DNA of 64,000 bases from Massilia sp. YIM B02763 (GCF_030412015.1 NZ_JASNRD010000007.1:62001-126000), one strand, 5' to 3'; counted from the stretch's first letter, positions 1 to 9,463 are shown. Translations and numbers: made by a program. The notes: a model not told the origin generated them from the letters alone.

Positions 1-2042
1 CGGCATTGGCGCAACTGGGCCTTCGGGTCGAGCCCTCCAGGCTGGAAAAACCGTCGCAGCGCCATTCGAGCGGCAAGCACGTGATCGTCCCGCCGGCGCG
101 CACGCGCTACCTGGCCGAGATCGCGGACACGGTGCGCGGCTACCACCGCAACACGGGCAAGCAGGTCAAGCTCGCGCGCGAGCGCCAGCAGCTGACGGAA
201 ACGAAGCGCATGCTGGCCGCCGCGAATCGCGAGGTGGTCCTCGACGACCTGATCGCGGAACGCGACAACGCGATGGATGGCGAAGCGAAGACGCTGCTCG
301 CGTCCTGGCCGCAACTGCAGCAGACCTATGCGGGCGACGAGCACGTCGTCAAAATCCGCGACAAGGAAATCCGCACGCGCCTGACCACCACGACCCTGTC
401 CGGCAACAAGGTGCGCAAGGTCGCGCTGCCGAAGTACGAGGACCACGGCGAGATCCTGCGCTTCCTGATGCTGGAAAACGTGCCCGGTTCCTTCCCCTAC
501 ACGGCCGGCGTGTTCCCGTTCAAGCGCGAAGGCGAAGACCCGACCCGCATGTTCGCCGGCGAGGGCGACGCCTTCCGCACCAACCGCCGCTTCAAGCTGG
601 TCTCGACGGGCATGGACGCCAAGCGCCTGTCGACGGCCTTCGACTCCGTCACGCTGTACGGCGCCGACCCGGCCCTGCGTCCGGACATCTACGGCAAGGT
701 GGGCAATTCGGGCGTGTCGATCGCCACGCTGGACGACATGAAGGTGCTGTACGACGGCTTCGACCTGTGCAGTCCGTCGACGTCCGTGTCGATGACGATC
801 AACGGCCCGGCGCCGACGATCCTGGCGATGTTCATGAACACGGCGATCGACCAGCAGATGGAGAAGTTCGAAGCCGACCAGGGCCGCCCGCCGAGCGCGG
901 AAGAAGCGCACAAGATCCGGGAATGGGTGCTGGCCAATGTGCGCGGCACCGTGCAGGCCGACATCCTGAAAGAAGACCAGGGCCAGAACACCTGCATCTT
1001 CTCCACCGAGTTCTCGCTCAAGGTAATGGGCGACATCCAGGAATACTTCGTGCAGCACCAGGTGCGCAACTTCTATTCCGTCTCGATCTCGGGCTACCAC
1101 ATCGCCGAGGCCGGAGCGAACCCGATCTCGCAGCTCGCGTTCACGCTGTCGAACGGCTTCACCTTCGTCGAAGCCTATCTCGCGCGCGGCATGCACATCG
1201 ACGACTTCGCGCCGAACCTGTCGTTCTTCTTCTCGAACGGCATGGACCCGGAATACACGGTGCTGGGCCGCGTCGCGCGCCGCATCTGGGCCGTGGCGAT
1301 GCGCGACAAGTACGGCGCCAACGACCGCTCGCAAAAGCTGAAGTACCACGTGCAGACCTCGGGCCGCTCGCTGCACGCGCAGGAAATCGACTTCAACGAC
1401 ATCCGCACGACGCTGCAGGCCCTGATCGCCATCTACGACAACTGCAACTCGCTGCACACGAATGCCTACGACGAGGCGATCACCACGCCGACCGACGAAT
1501 CGGTGCGGCGCGCGCTCGCGATCCAGCTGATCATCAACCGCGAATGGGGCCTGGCCAGGAACGAGAACCCGAACCAGGGCGCGTTCATCATCGACGAGCT
1601 GACCGACCTGGTCGAGGAAGCCGTGCTGCAGGAATTCGAACGCATCGCCGAGCGGGGCGGCGTGCTGGGCGCCATGGAGACGGGCTACCAGCGCGGCAAG
1701 ATCCAGGAAGAGTCGATGCTGTACGAGCATCGCAAGCACGACGGCTCGCTGCCCATCATCGGCGTCAACACCTTCCGCAACCCGAAGGGCGAAGGCGCGC
1801 CGGCCACGATCGAACTGGCGCGCTCCACGGACGACGAAAAACAGTCCCAGCTCCAGCGCCTGGACGCCTTCCACGGGCGCCACGCGGGCGCCGCGCCGGC
1901 CGCCCTGGCCGCGCTGCAGCAGGCCGCCATCGACAACGAGAACGTGTTCGCCTGCCTGATGGATGCCGTGCGCGTGTGCTCGCTGGGCCAGATCACGACG
2001 GCGCTGTTCGAGGTGGGCGGGCAATACCGGCGCAATATGTAA
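1..2042 (+). CDS. icmF: Fused isobutyryl-CoA mutase IcmF, C-terminal part (5' end outside window)
   Basis: The reading frame is open from the window edge to the TAA at 2040-2042, so the 5' part of the gene is missing; about 680 codons are visible. IcmF is an adenosylcobalamin enzyme that interconverts isobutyryl-CoA and n-butyryl-CoA. It fuses a B12-binding domain, a MeaI-type GTPase and a mutase barrel. What is visible is the tail of the GTPase part, a helical linker and the whole substrate-binding mutase domain. The mutase domain carries [20 protein letters not shown] (about codons 166-185), the [10 protein letters not shown] segment and the [18 protein letters not shown] stretch typical of methylmalonyl-CoA mutase-like proteins. 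A stand-alone methylmalonyl-CoA mutase large subunit is the alternative, but the upstream linker with [18 protein letters not shown] favours the fused form. It looks unrelated to the polysaccharide locus. Confidence 0.9.
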   Translation, partial: ALAQLGLRVEPSRLEKPSQRHSSGKHVIVPPARTRYLAEIADTVRGYHRNTGKQVKLARERQQLTETKRMLAAANREVVLDDLIAERDNAMDGEAKTLLASWPQLQQTYAGDEHVVKIRDKEIRTRLTTTTLSGNKVRKVALPKYEDHGEILRFLMLENVPGSFPYTAGVFPFKREGEDPTRMFAGEGDAFRTNRRFKLVSTGMDAKRLSTAFDSVTLYGADPALRPDIYGKVGNSGVSIATLDDMKVLYDGFDLCSPSTSVSMTINGPAPTILAMFMNTAIDQQMEKFEADQGRPPSAEEAHKIREWVLANVRGTVQADILKEDQGQNTCIFSTEFSLKVMGDIQEYFVQHQVRNFYSVSISGYHIAEAGANPISQLAFTLSNGFTFVEAYLARGMHIDDFAPNLSFFFSNGMDPEYTVLGRVARRIWAVAMRDKYGANDRSQKLKYHVQTSGRSLHAQEIDFNDIRTTLQALIAIYDNCNSLHTNAYDEAITTPTDESVRRALAIQLIINREWGLARNENPNQGAFIIDELTDLVEEAVLQEFERIAERGGVLGAMETGYQRGKIQEESMLYEHRKHDGSLPIIGVNTFRNPKGEGAPATIELARSTDDEKQSQLQRLDAFHGRHAGAAPAALAALQQAAIDNENVFACLMDAVRVCSLGQITTALFEVGGQYRRNM

Positions 2043-2155
2043 GCCGATGCGTGGCGGTGCGGCGCCGTGACGTCGCACTCCCCTGCGTGCAATTCCGTGG
2101 CCAGGTCCGGCTTCCCTGCCCTAGAATGGCCAGGCGACCAACCACGGAGAGCCGC

Positions 2156-2473
2156 ATGCAGATCAAGCCGGAACAACTCCTCGAACTGATGCGAGAGGTC
2201 GAACAGGAAGACCCGATCGATTTCGCCGACCTGCCGTTTCGCGACGACGACTTGCGCCAGCTGGTGGCCAGCCAGCTGTGCGAGATGGCGGCGTCGATGG
2301 AAAGCTTCAGCCAGCAGGACCGCGAAATGACCCTGCTGGCCGTCTCGGCCAAGCTGGTCCTGGAAAACATGGTGCTCCACATCCAGTTGTTGCGCAGCCA
2401 CGGCCTGCCGGTGGACGACAACGTCGAGGCCCTGCTGGAGCGCCTGCGCAAGGGTGGCAACGGCCCATCCTGA
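2156..2473 (+). CDS. Small conserved hypothetical protein, 105 aa
   Basis: This short gene starts at an ATG with a GGAGAG ribosome-binding site seven bases upstream, which rules out the longer overlapping frames. The product is acidic and predicted helical, with no signal peptide and no membrane segment. It starts MQIKPEQLLELMREVEQEDP and ends in a basic LLERLRKGGNGPS tail. I do not recognise a named domain. The pattern of leucines and methionines suggests a small soluble helical-bundle protein. It sits alone between icmF and prsT with 113 bases upstream and 254 downstream, so it is probably its own transcription unit. Confidence 0.75.
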   Translation: MQIKPEQLLELMREVEQEDPIDFADLPFRDDDLRQLVASQLCEMAASMESFSQQDREMTLLAVSAKLVLENMVLHIQLLRSHGLPVDDNVEALLERLRKGGNGPS

Positions 2474-2510
2474 GCTTTCTTTGCTACTCCGGCATGACAT
2501 CGATCCGGAA

Positions 2511-2532
2511 TTTCCCTATAAATTTCCCTATA
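2511..2532 (+). repeat. Two direct copies of TTTCCCTATA, 12-bp period
   Basis: TTTCCCTATA occurs at 2511-2520 and again at 2523-2532, separated by AA, in the 254-bp gap before prsT. The rest of this gap is AT-rich for the genome and contains TTGTTAGCAA at 2605-2614. The spacing of just over one helical turn fits a tandem protein-binding site, but no regulator is identified. Confidence 0.5.
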
Positions 2533-2727
2533 GATACTTTTGTAGGGGCGTTTGCAACAACCGGTATCAGTTGTGCGGTTTAGCCTGCATACCTTCAGGT
2601 ATTATTGTTAGCAAACAAATTTCGCGTGTAAAACTTTGTAAAACCAGGAGCAACGTCGGCGACGTCGCGCGCGCCCGGTTTCGGTTCGCCACGCAGCAGT
2701 ACCTTGCTTACCTCTTAGGGATTCCAG

Positions 2728-5502
2728 ATGCCGCGTCACCCCAAGCTCACACTGTCCGCCGCCGTCCTCTCCGGCGCCTTCCTCGTCGCCGGCCTGTCCG
2801 CCTGCGGCAAGACCCAGACGACCGAATCGCTGCTCAGCGATGCCAAGCAGTATCAGCAAAAAGGTGACCTGAAGGCCGCCCTGATCCAACTCAAGAATGC
2901 AGTCGAAAAAAGCCCGGAGAACGGCGAAGCACGCATGGCGCTGGGCCAGCTGCAAATGGAAACGAATGACCCGGTCTCGGCCGAGAAGGAGTTCCGCAAG
3001 GCGCGTTCGCTCGGCATCGCGGCCGACCGCGTGCTGCCCGACCTGGCGAAGACGCTGGCACAGCAGGGCAAGGCCAAGGAGCTGCTCGAGCAGGTGACGC
3101 CGGAAGCCGCCGCCAAGTCGGCGCCGCTGCTGGTGCTGCGCGGCGATGCGCTGCTGGCGAGCGGCAAGACCGACGAGGCCAAGCAGGCCTACGACGCGGC
3201 GCTGGCGCTGAACGCCAACTCCGGCGACGCGCTGCTGGGCCTGGCCCGCCACGCGCTGTTCAACAAGGACCGCGCCGGCGCCGAGCGCTATGGACAGGAA
3301 GCGATCGCCAAGGATCCGAAGAATCCGGAAGTGTTCATGTTCCAGGGATCGATGCAGCGCATGGACGGCAAGACGGACGAGGCGCTCGCCGCGTTCGACC
3401 GCGCGCTGGCGCTCAAGCCGGACCACCGTACCGCCCACATCGAGAAAGCCTACGTCCAGATCAGCCGCGGCCAGTTCGCGGCGGCCAAGACGGAAATCGA
3501 TGCGGCCGAAAAGAATTCTCCGGGCAACCTGCTCGTGACCTATACCCGCGCCTTGAACGATTTCTCGCAAGGCAAGTTCGCATCGGCCCAGGAATCCCTG
3601 CAAAAAGTCTTGCGCGTCGCGCCCGACCACCTGCCCAGCGTGCTGCTGGCCGGCGCCTGCGAATTGAACCTGGGTGCCACCGAGCAGGCCGAACAGCACC
3701 TGCGCAAATTCCTGGAAAGCAATCCGAACGATATCTATGCCCGCAAGCTGCTGGCCCAGACCCTGCTCAAGAGCGCACAGCCGGCGGACGCGGCCGCCAC
3801 CCTGGCCCCGGCGCTGAAGAGCGCGCCGCAGGATCCGCAGCTGCTCGCCCTGGCGGGCGAGTCCTATATGCAGGTGCGCGACTTCGGCAAGGCCAGCGGC
3901 TACCTGGAGCAGGCCGCCGCGCTGGCGCCGAAGGCCGCCGCCGTGCGCACCTCGCTGGGCCTGTCCAGGCTGGCGCAGGGCGACCAGGAACGGGGCCTGA
4001 GCGAACTGCAGGCTGCCACCGCGCTCGATCCGAAGTCGCTCCAGGCCACGATGGCCCTGGTGCAGACGGAAATGAACCTCAAGCATTACGACAAGGCCCT
4101 GGCAGCCGTCCAGACGCTCGAGAAGGAGCAGCCCGACAATCCGCAAGTGCAGAACCTGAAGGGCGCCGTGTACATGGTCAAGGGCGATTCCGCCAGTGCC
4201 CGCGCGGCGTTCGAGAAGGCCGTGGCCGTGCAGCCGGGCTTCTTCCCCGCCGTGACGAACCTGGCCCGCCTCGACCTGCTCCAGAACAAGCCGGATGCCG
4301 CCAAGCAGCGCTTCGAGCAGGTGCTGGCCAAGGACAAGAACAATGTCGAAGCCATGAACGCACTGGGCGAACTGGCGCTGACGCAAAAACGCACCGACGA
4401 GGCCACGTCCTGGTTCGAAAAGGCGAATGCGGCCAAGCCGGACGCGATCGCCCCGGCCGTCAAGCTGGGCCTGCACTACCTGCGCAGCAACCAGGCGCCG
4501 AAGGCGCTGACGCTGGCGCGCAAGTACCAGACCTCGAACCCGACCAATCCGGAGCTGCTGGAACTGCTCGGCCAGGCACAGATCGCCAACAAGGACGCGG
4601 CCGGCGCCCTGGAAACCTACAGCAAGCTCGTGAGCTTGCTGCCGAAGTCGCCCCGCGCCCAGCTGCGCCTGGCCGGCGCCCACCTGTTGAACAAGAACGA
4701 GGCCGCCGCCGCCGAGGACCTCAAGCGCGCGGTCGAGCTGCAACCCGATTTCGTGCCGGCGCGCTTGATCCAGGTCGACATGGCGCTGCGCGCCAACCGC
4801 CCGGACGAGGCCCTGGGTATCGCCCGCCAGCTGCAGAAGGTCAATCCGAAGGCGGCCGACGGCTACGTCATGGAAGGCGACATCCTGGTCGCGCAGAAGA
4901 AGCCGGCCGACGCCCTGCCCGCCTACGAAAAAGGCCTGGCGATCGGCAAGACGACGGAAAACTTCCTCAAGACGCTGAACGCGATGAGCCTGGCCGGCAA
5001 GAGCAAGGAAGCGAAGGCGCGTGCCGACCAGTGGCTGAAGGACCGTCCGGACGACATCACCGTCGCCATGGTCATCGCCGAGAACAATCTGACGGCACGT
5101 GATTTCAAGTCCGCGATCGCGGTGCTGCAGGGCGTGGACAAGCGCAGCCCGAACAATCCGGTGGTGCTGAACAATCTGGCTTGGGCCTACCAGCAGGAAA
5201 AGGATCCGCGCGCCCTGCAGACCGCCGAACAGGCGTTCAAGCTGGCCGGCGAGAACCCCGGCGTGATGGATACGCTGGCCTGGATGCTTGTCGAGCAGGG
5301 CGACACGGCGCGCGCCGTGCCGCTGCTGCAGAAAGCCACTTCGCTGGCGCCGAACGCGCTGGAGATCCGCTACCACCTGGCGGTGGCCCTGAACAAGGCG
5401 GGCGACAAGCAGGGCGCGCGCAAGGAGCTGGACAAGGCCCTGGCGCAAAACAAGCCCTTCCCGCAAATCGAGGAAGCGCGCGCATTGCTTAAGAGCCTCT
5501 AA
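2728..5502 (+). CDS. prsT: XrtA/PEP-CTERM system TPR-repeat lipoprotein PrsT
   Basis: A 924-residue lipoprotein. The signal peptide ends in a lipobox LSAC with the lipidated Cys at residue 26. The rest is an almost unbroken array of tetratricopeptide repeats, seen as repeating A..LL..G..A.A...Y..AL..NP patterns from about residue 35 to the end. PrsT proteins are the TPR partners of the PrsK/PrsR PEP-CTERM regulators and are taken to scaffold export or assembly in the periplasm. The start has an AGGGA ribosome-binding site eight bases upstream. prsK and prsR lie about 47 kb away at 51244-54721, so here prsT is detached from its usual partners but in the same XrtA region. The length and repeat content match the family. 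There is no operon partner immediately downstream, since the next gene begins 176 bases later. Confidence 0.92.
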   Translation: MPRHPKLTLSAAVLSGAFLVAGLSACGKTQTTESLLSDAKQYQQKGDLKAALIQLKNAVEKSPENGEARMALGQLQMETNDPVSAEKEFRKARSLGIAADRVLPDLAKTLAQQGKAKELLEQVTPEAAAKSAPLLVLRGDALLASGKTDEAKQAYDAALALNANSGDALLGLARHALFNKDRAGAERYGQEAIAKDPKNPEVFMFQGSMQRMDGKTDEALAAFDRALALKPDHRTAHIEKAYVQISRGQFAAAKTEIDAAEKNSPGNLLVTYTRALNDFSQGKFASAQESLQKVLRVAPDHLPSVLLAGACELNLGATEQAEQHLRKFLESNPNDIYARKLLAQTLLKSAQPADAAATLAPALKSAPQDPQLLALAGESYMQVRDFGKASGYLEQAAALAPKAAAVRTSLGLSRLAQGDQERGLSELQAATALDPKSLQATMALVQTEMNLKHYDKALAAVQTLEKEQPDNPQVQNLKGAVYMVKGDSASARAAFEKAVAVQPGFFPAVTNLARLDLLQNKPDAAKQRFEQVLAKDKNNVEAMNALGELALTQKRTDEATSWFEKANAAKPDAIAPAVKLGLHYLRSNQAPKALTLARKYQTSNPTNPELLELLGQAQIANKDAAGALETYSKLVSLLPKSPRAQLRLAGAHLLNKNEAAAAEDLKRAVELQPDFVPARLIQVDMALRANRPDEALGIARQLQKVNPKAADGYVMEGDILVAQKKPADALPAYEKGLAIGKTTENFLKTLNAMSLAGKSKEAKARADQWLKDRPDDITVAMVIAENNLTARDFKSAIAVLQGVDKRSPNNPVVLNNLAWAYQQEKDPRALQTAEQAFKLAGENPGVMDTLAWMLVEQGDTARAVPLLQKATSLAPNALEIRYHLAVALNKAGDKQGARKELDKALAQNKPFPQIEEARALLKSL

Positions 5503-5678
5503 ATTGTTAATATCGTATTACTATTTATGAAAATTACAAGGGAATACGGCGCGGTATCGCTTGCGCCTCCGGCGCCGGATTCCCATCGCCACGTCTTCGA
5601 CGAAAAGGCGTGGCACCGCCAAAACAAGCGCGTCTCCACACCCTGCCGAGGCGCCTGTAACACACGAGGGTACCTGCG

Positions 5679-6455
5679 ATGACGACATTTGACGATTTTA
5701 AGAATCCAGAGGGTGAACCAAGCGCATCCCTATCGGACGCTCATGTTTTCAGTGATCGCGATAATATGACGCCCTCGCAATTTGAGGATGTTATCGTGAA
5801 CCACGATTCGTACGGAATCCGGCTTACCGATACTGCGGACGGGCGAAATTCGGCCAGTATGCTGATCAACAAAATGTATGCCTGGCGTGGGTATGCCGGC
5901 ACACATCAATTCACCGACGATCCCAATCGCATCACCCTCACCGCGACCGACAAGGGCGACGTCGTCGGCACGCTCACCATCGGCATCGATGCCCCGATCG
6001 GCCTGATGGCCGACCAGATCTTCAAGGAGGAACTGGACGCCCACCGCAACAAGGGCGCGCGCCTGTGCGAGTTCACCAAGCTGGCGTTCGACCCCTCGGT
6101 GCGCTCGAAAACCTCGCTGGCCAACCTGTTCCACCTGGCCGTGATCTACGCGCGCGACATCCACAAGTGCACCGACATCGTGATCGAGGTCAATCCGCGC
6201 CACCGCCGCTTCTACGAGCGCATGCTGGGCTTCAAGCAGGAAGGCGAATTGAAGGTCAATCCGCGCGTCGACGCGCCGGCCTACCTGCTGCGCGTGAACC
6301 TGGAATTCGTGACGGAGCAGATCGAGAAGTTCGGCGGCACCTTCAGCGCCGACAACACGGTCAGCGACCGCTCCTTCTACCCGTATTTCTTCTCTCCGCG
6401 CGAAGAGCGAGGCATCATCAACCGCCTGCTGCGCATGGACGAGCAGCACGCTTGA
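5679..6455 (+). CDS. FeeM-like long-chain N-acyl amino acid synthase (GNAT fold)
   Basis: A 258-residue cytoplasmic protein with a GNAT-like core at about residues 50-215. The segments CEFTKLAFDPSVRSK, the helix LANLFHLAVIYARDIHKCTD and VNPRHRRFYERMLGFKQEG are characteristic of the FeeM family. FeeM-type enzymes transfer a fatty acyl chain from acyl-ACP to an amino acid, giving N-acyl amino acids. The substrate here cannot be read from sequence. A GAGGGT ribosome-binding site precedes the ATG. The C-terminal 40 residues (ending DEQHA) are an extension beyond the core. The next gene, a ThiF-like adenylyltransferase, begins 73 bases downstream on the same strand and is probably co-transcribed. 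A PEP-CTERM-associated acyltransferase is the nearest alternative name. Confidence 0.8.
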   Translation: MTTFDDFKNPEGEPSASLSDAHVFSDRDNMTPSQFEDVIVNHDSYGIRLTDTADGRNSASMLINKMYAWRGYAGTHQFTDDPNRITLTATDKGDVVGTLTIGIDAPIGLMADQIFKEELDAHRNKGARLCEFTKLAFDPSVRSKTSLANLFHLAVIYARDIHKCTDIVIEVNPRHRRFYERMLGFKQEGELKVNPRVDAPAYLLRVNLEFVTEQIEKFGGTFSADNTVSDRSFYPYFFSPREERGIINRLLRMDEQHA

Positions 6456-6479
6456 TGCCGCAGGCTTGATGCCTTGTGT

Positions 6480-6500
6480 ACGGCGGCGTCCTGCCGCCGT
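6480..6500 (+). repeat. Perfect 8-bp inverted repeat between acyltransferase and ThiF genes
   Basis: ACGGCGGC at 6480-6487 and GCCGCCGT at 6493-6500 flank a five-base loop. No T-run follows on either strand, so it is not a standard intrinsic terminator. It lies in the short gap before the ThiF start chosen at 6529 and could stabilise or attenuate the shared transcript. Confidence 0.55.
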
Positions 6501-6528
6501 GCCTCAGACAACCGTTCTATCCAATTCG

Positions 6529-7413
6529 ATGACTAATCCGTTTCAGTACGAACAGGCATTCTCGCGCAATATCGGCTGGGTGACGCCGGCCGAACAGACG
6601 ACCCTGCGCGGCAAGCGCGTCGCCATCGCGGGCGGCGGCGGCGTGGGCGGCGTCCACCTGCTGACGCTGGCGCGCCTGGGCGTGTCCCGCTTCCACATCG
6701 CCGATTTCGATACCTTCGACATCGTCAACTTCAACCGCCAGGTAGGCGCGATGATGTCCACCGTCGGCCAGCCGAAGGCCGAGGTACTGGCGCGCATGGC
6801 CCGGGACATCAACCCCGAGATCGACATCAAGGTCTTCCCGGAAGGCGTCAGCAAGGGCAACCTGAAGGAATTCCTGGAGGGGGTCGACCTGTACGTCGAC
6901 GCGCTGGATTTCTTCGCCTTCGACGCGCGCAAGCACACGTTCGCCGCCTGCGCCGAATACGGCATCCCGGCCACCACGGCCGCGCCGCTGGGCATGGGCG
7001 CCGCGCTGCTGAACTTCCTGCCGGGGAAAATGACGTTCGAGGAGTATTTCCAGTGGGGCGAGCTGCCCGACCTGGACAAGGCGATCCGCTTCATGGTCGG
7101 CCTGGCGCCGGCCGGCCTGCACCGGCCCTACCTGGTCATGCCGGAAGCGGTCAATTTCGACGAGCGGCGCGGCCCGTCGACCTTCATGGCCTGCCAGCTG
7201 TGCGCCGGCATCGTGGCCACCGAGGCGCTCAAGATCCTGCTGGGCCGCGGCGACGTGCTGGCCGCGCCGCACGGCATGCAGTTCGATGCCTACCGCAACA
7301 AGCTGGCGCGCACCTGGCGCCCGGGCGGCAACGGCAACCCGCTGCACCGCCTGATGATCTCCGTCGCCAAGCGCCAGTTCGCCCGCACGCCGGCTGCCGC
7401 TACGGCGCGCTGA
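6529..7413 (+). CDS. ThiF/E1-like adenylyltransferase
   Basis: A 294-residue Rossmann-fold protein of the ThiF/MoeB/E1 superfamily, which activates a carboxylate by adenylation. The glycine-rich nucleotide loop GGGGVGG lies at about residues 36-42. It is followed by the E1 signature ADFDTFDIVNFNRQ (about 58-71) with the expected Arg and Gln. DALDFF takes the place of the usual second Asp motif. A CQLC pair near residue 220 could be half of a zinc site, but I do not see the second CxxC. The start at 6529 is preferred because it begins right before the conserved region and leaves the 6480-6500 hairpin outside the gene; an in-frame start at 6466 is possible. The likely role with the upstream N-acyl amino acid synthase is activation of the acylated product, which is inference. 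It overlaps the convergent gene by 14 bases. Confidence 0.8.
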   Translation: MTNPFQYEQAFSRNIGWVTPAEQTTLRGKRVAIAGGGGVGGVHLLTLARLGVSRFHIADFDTFDIVNFNRQVGAMMSTVGQPKAEVLARMARDINPEIDIKVFPEGVSKGNLKEFLEGVDLYVDALDFFAFDARKHTFAACAEYGIPATTAAPLGMGAALLNFLPGKMTFEEYFQWGELPDLDKAIRFMVGLAPAGLHRPYLVMPEAVNFDERRGPSTFMACQLCAGIVATEALKILLGRGDVLAAPHGMQFDAYRNKLARTWRPGGNGNPLHRLMISVAKRQFARTPAAATAR

Positions 7414-8446
7414 CGAACACCTGCTCCAGCGGCAGCCGGCGCGAGCGCGCCGGCGTCCCCTTCGGGTAGCCGACGCGCAGGATCATGTGCAGCATCTCGC
7501 CGGGCGCCAGTCCCAGCAGGCGGCGCATCTCCCATTCCACCGCCCCGATCCTGCCTTCGAAACCGGCGGCCAGGCTGCCGTCGTGCAGGCGGTTGATCTG
7601 GTCGCTGACCACGTAGTAGGGCTGCACGGCGGCGCCCGCGGCGTTCAACTGCGTCCATACCCGCGTCAGCAGGCGGCCGGCATCGACGCCGGCGCGGCCC
7701 TTGCCGCTGCCGACCACGCACAGCAGCGCCGGCGCGGCCGAGATCAGGCCCACCTCCGTCAGCGCCAGGAATTTGTAGGCGCCGATGCGGTTCAGCGTTT
7801 CCATGCGCTTCCAGCTCGACATCAGGCCCAGCATGGCCTCGCCACCCGGCGGCAGGCCCAGGGTGGCGACGTCGAGGCCGTCGCCGCTGGCGACATCCTG
7901 CGGCGTCTTGCGCAGGCTGCCGAACAGCCAGCGGTGCAGGTCGCGGTTGCAAAAACGTGCTTCCGAACTCAGCCGGACCAGCTTGACGAGCGCCTTGCGC
8001 GCATCCGCGTCCTGCAGCAGGACGACGCGCTGCGCGCCTTCGACGGCTGCCGCGGCCCGGGCCGCCAGGTCGGGCGCCAGCGCATCGGCACGGAATGGCA
8101 GGCGGTTCGTGTGCCGCACGCCAGCGCCGGCCGGGGCGACGAAGCGTTCCGGCGCCGTGCCGGCCAGCGCGACGCGGCCGTACGGCTGCGTGCCCGCCTC
8201 GCTCCATTGCCATTGGCCGCGCACGCCGTTCGCGGCCAGCGCCGCGTCGATGTTCTCGGCCAGGCCGCCGATACTCATCAGCGTCGCATGGCTGTCGGGG
8301 CCGAACACATTCGTATCCGGATGGCGCGACACGTGGTGCAGTTCGAGCGCGTCGCCGGCGGCGCGCATGCGCCAGGGTTGGCAATTGTCGGCCGACGGGG
8401 CCAGGGCGGCGCAGGCGGCCAGCTGTTCGAGGAAGTCCTTGTTCAT
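7400..8446 (-). CDS. Nitroreductase-family (FMN) protein
   Basis: A 348-residue protein without signal peptide. The N-terminus carries the nitroreductase-family signature APSADNCQPWR (about residues 16-26), where Asn and the following residues contact FMN in relatives. The C-terminal part has a second conserved block, LAPGEMLHMILRVGYPKGTP, close to the usual closing motif of the fold. The protein is longer than a classical 200-220-residue nitroreductase and resembles the two-lobed proteins in which both halves derive from the fold. Substrate is unknown. It is convergent with the ThiF-like gene, the 3' ends overlapping, so it is not in that operon although the pairing may be functional. Confidence 0.75.
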   Translation of the reverse strand: MNKDFLEQLAACAALAPSADNCQPWRMRAAGDALELHHVSRHPDTNVFGPDSHATLMSIGGLAENIDAALAANGVRGQWQWSEAGTQPYGRVALAGTAPERFVAPAGAGVRHTNRLPFRADALAPDLAARAAAAVEGAQRVVLLQDADARKALVKLVRLSSEARFCNRDLHRWLFGSLRKTPQDVASGDGLDVATLGLPPGGEAMLGLMSSWKRMETLNRIGAYKFLALTEVGLISAAPALLCVVGSGKGRAGVDAGRLLTRVWTQLNAAGAAVQPYYVVSDQINRLHDGSLAAGFEGRIGAVEWEMRRLLGLAPGEMLHMILRVGYPKGTPARSRRLPLEQVFVSAP

Positions 8447-8490
8447 GAAGACATTATGGCAGTAACACTTACCGTGGAATAGTTACCCCG

Positions 8491-8520
8491 AAATAAAAAA
8501 GCCCGTCGGATGACGGGCTT
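8491..8520 (-). terminator. Rho-independent terminator for the PEP-CTERM gene
   Basis: On the minus strand a nine-pair stem (AAGCCCGTC and GACGGGCTT, at 8512-8520 and 8499-8507) closes a four-base loop. It is followed by TTTTTTATTT. It lies 58 bases past the stop codon of the gene ending at 8578 and is a textbook terminator in that direction. Confidence 0.88.
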
Positions 8521-8577
8521 TCTCGAGACGCGAACCGTATCGGTTCGTCCAGCCGGCGGACCGGCCGGACGGGCCGA

Positions 8578-9396
8578 TTACTTGGCGCGGCGACGGCGGG
8601 TGCCGGCGGCCAGGCCCAGCATGCCCAGGCCCATCAGGGCCAGCGATGCCGGTTCCGGCACTTCGTTCGGTGCGCGGTTGAAGTCGATGGTGCCGATTGC
8701 CTGGTTGATGGACACCAGACCGTTTGCGCCGACGACGGCGAAGCCTTGGGTGGTGTTGTTGAAGGCATCGAATGCCAGGTTGTAGAACGGATCCGGCGAG
8801 ATGAAGAACAGCTTGCCTTCGTCGGTCAGCGAGAAGGTCTGGGTCGAGTTCAGCGACGCACCCAGCAGGCGGCCGAAGCTTGCATCGCCTTCGATCAGCG
8901 AACCGGTGCCCAGCAGGATATCGTCGTCCTGGTTCGACACGGTGGCTTCGACGCCGCCGTTCAGGACGCTTGCCTGGGTGTAGCCGTTATCCATCTTGGT
9001 ATCGGCGTAGAACTTGAAGTCCAGCTTGGTCAGGGTATTGACGCTGTACTGGGTATTGATACCCTTGCCGCCTTCACGGTAGACGTCCGACAGGTCGAAC
9101 GTGATGTACAGGCGGTAGTTATCCAGCAGGCCGGTGCCGTTGACTGGAGTGCCGGCGTTCGAGAACGAGCCGATCTGCAGCCAGCCCGAACCGGTGTGGG
9201 TATTGCCGTTGGTGTGCAGCAGTTCCGACGACGTACCGCTCATCTGGTTCGCGACGACCGGGGTAGCCGGGCCGCCCAGATATGCCGGATTGATGGTGAA
9301 CGACGGGGCGGTCTGTGCGGCTGCCGGCAGCGCTGCGCCTGCAACCAGTGCGACACCAGCAACGGTCTTGGCGATCAGGGACTTGTTCAGTTTCAT
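8578..9396 (-). CDS. PEP-CTERM domain-containing secreted protein
   Basis: A 272-residue exported protein. The N-terminus MKLNKSLIAKTVAGVALVAG is a typical Sec signal peptide ending around AAAQ. The C-terminus carries the sorting signal VPEPASLALMGLGMLGLAAG followed by a basic tail, which exosortase A recognises and cleaves. The middle, about residues 28-240, is Ser/Thr/Asn-rich and predicted beta-rich, with no enzyme motif I recognise. The ATG at 9396 is chosen because AGGAG lies seven bases upstream and the sigma-54 promoter at 9464-9480 puts the transcript start near 9453. That excludes the in-frame ATG at 9504. A strong terminator follows, so the gene is monocistronic. Function is unknown beyond being an XrtA substrate. 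Confidence 0.92.
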   Translation of the reverse strand: MKLNKSLIAKTVAGVALVAGAALPAAAQTAPSFTINPAYLGGPATPVVANQMSGTSSELLHTNGNTHTGSGWLQIGSFSNAGTPVNGTGLLDNYRLYITFDLSDVYREGGKGINTQYSVNTLTKLDFKFYADTKMDNGYTQASVLNGGVEATVSNQDDDILLGTGSLIEGDASFGRLLGASLNSTQTFSLTDEGKLFFISPDPFYNLAFDAFNNTTQGFAVVGANGLVSINQAIGTIDFNRAPNEVPEPASLALMGLGMLGLAAGTRRRRAK

Positions 9397-9463
9397 GAAT
9401 TGCTCCTCAGTTATTTCGCGTTGGTTAGTTATCTTCGTCATTGAAGTCTTGTGAGCTCTATTA

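Noticed and set aside
2608..5466. 952-codon minus-strand frame opposite prsT
   Set aside because: It is an antisense shadow produced by GC-rich codons; the plus strand has signal peptide, lipobox and TPR repeats.
5618..5636. TGGCACC before the N-acyl amino acid synthase gene as a sigma-54 promoter
   Set aside because: The required GC ten bases after GG is absent (AC instead), so the -12 element is missing.
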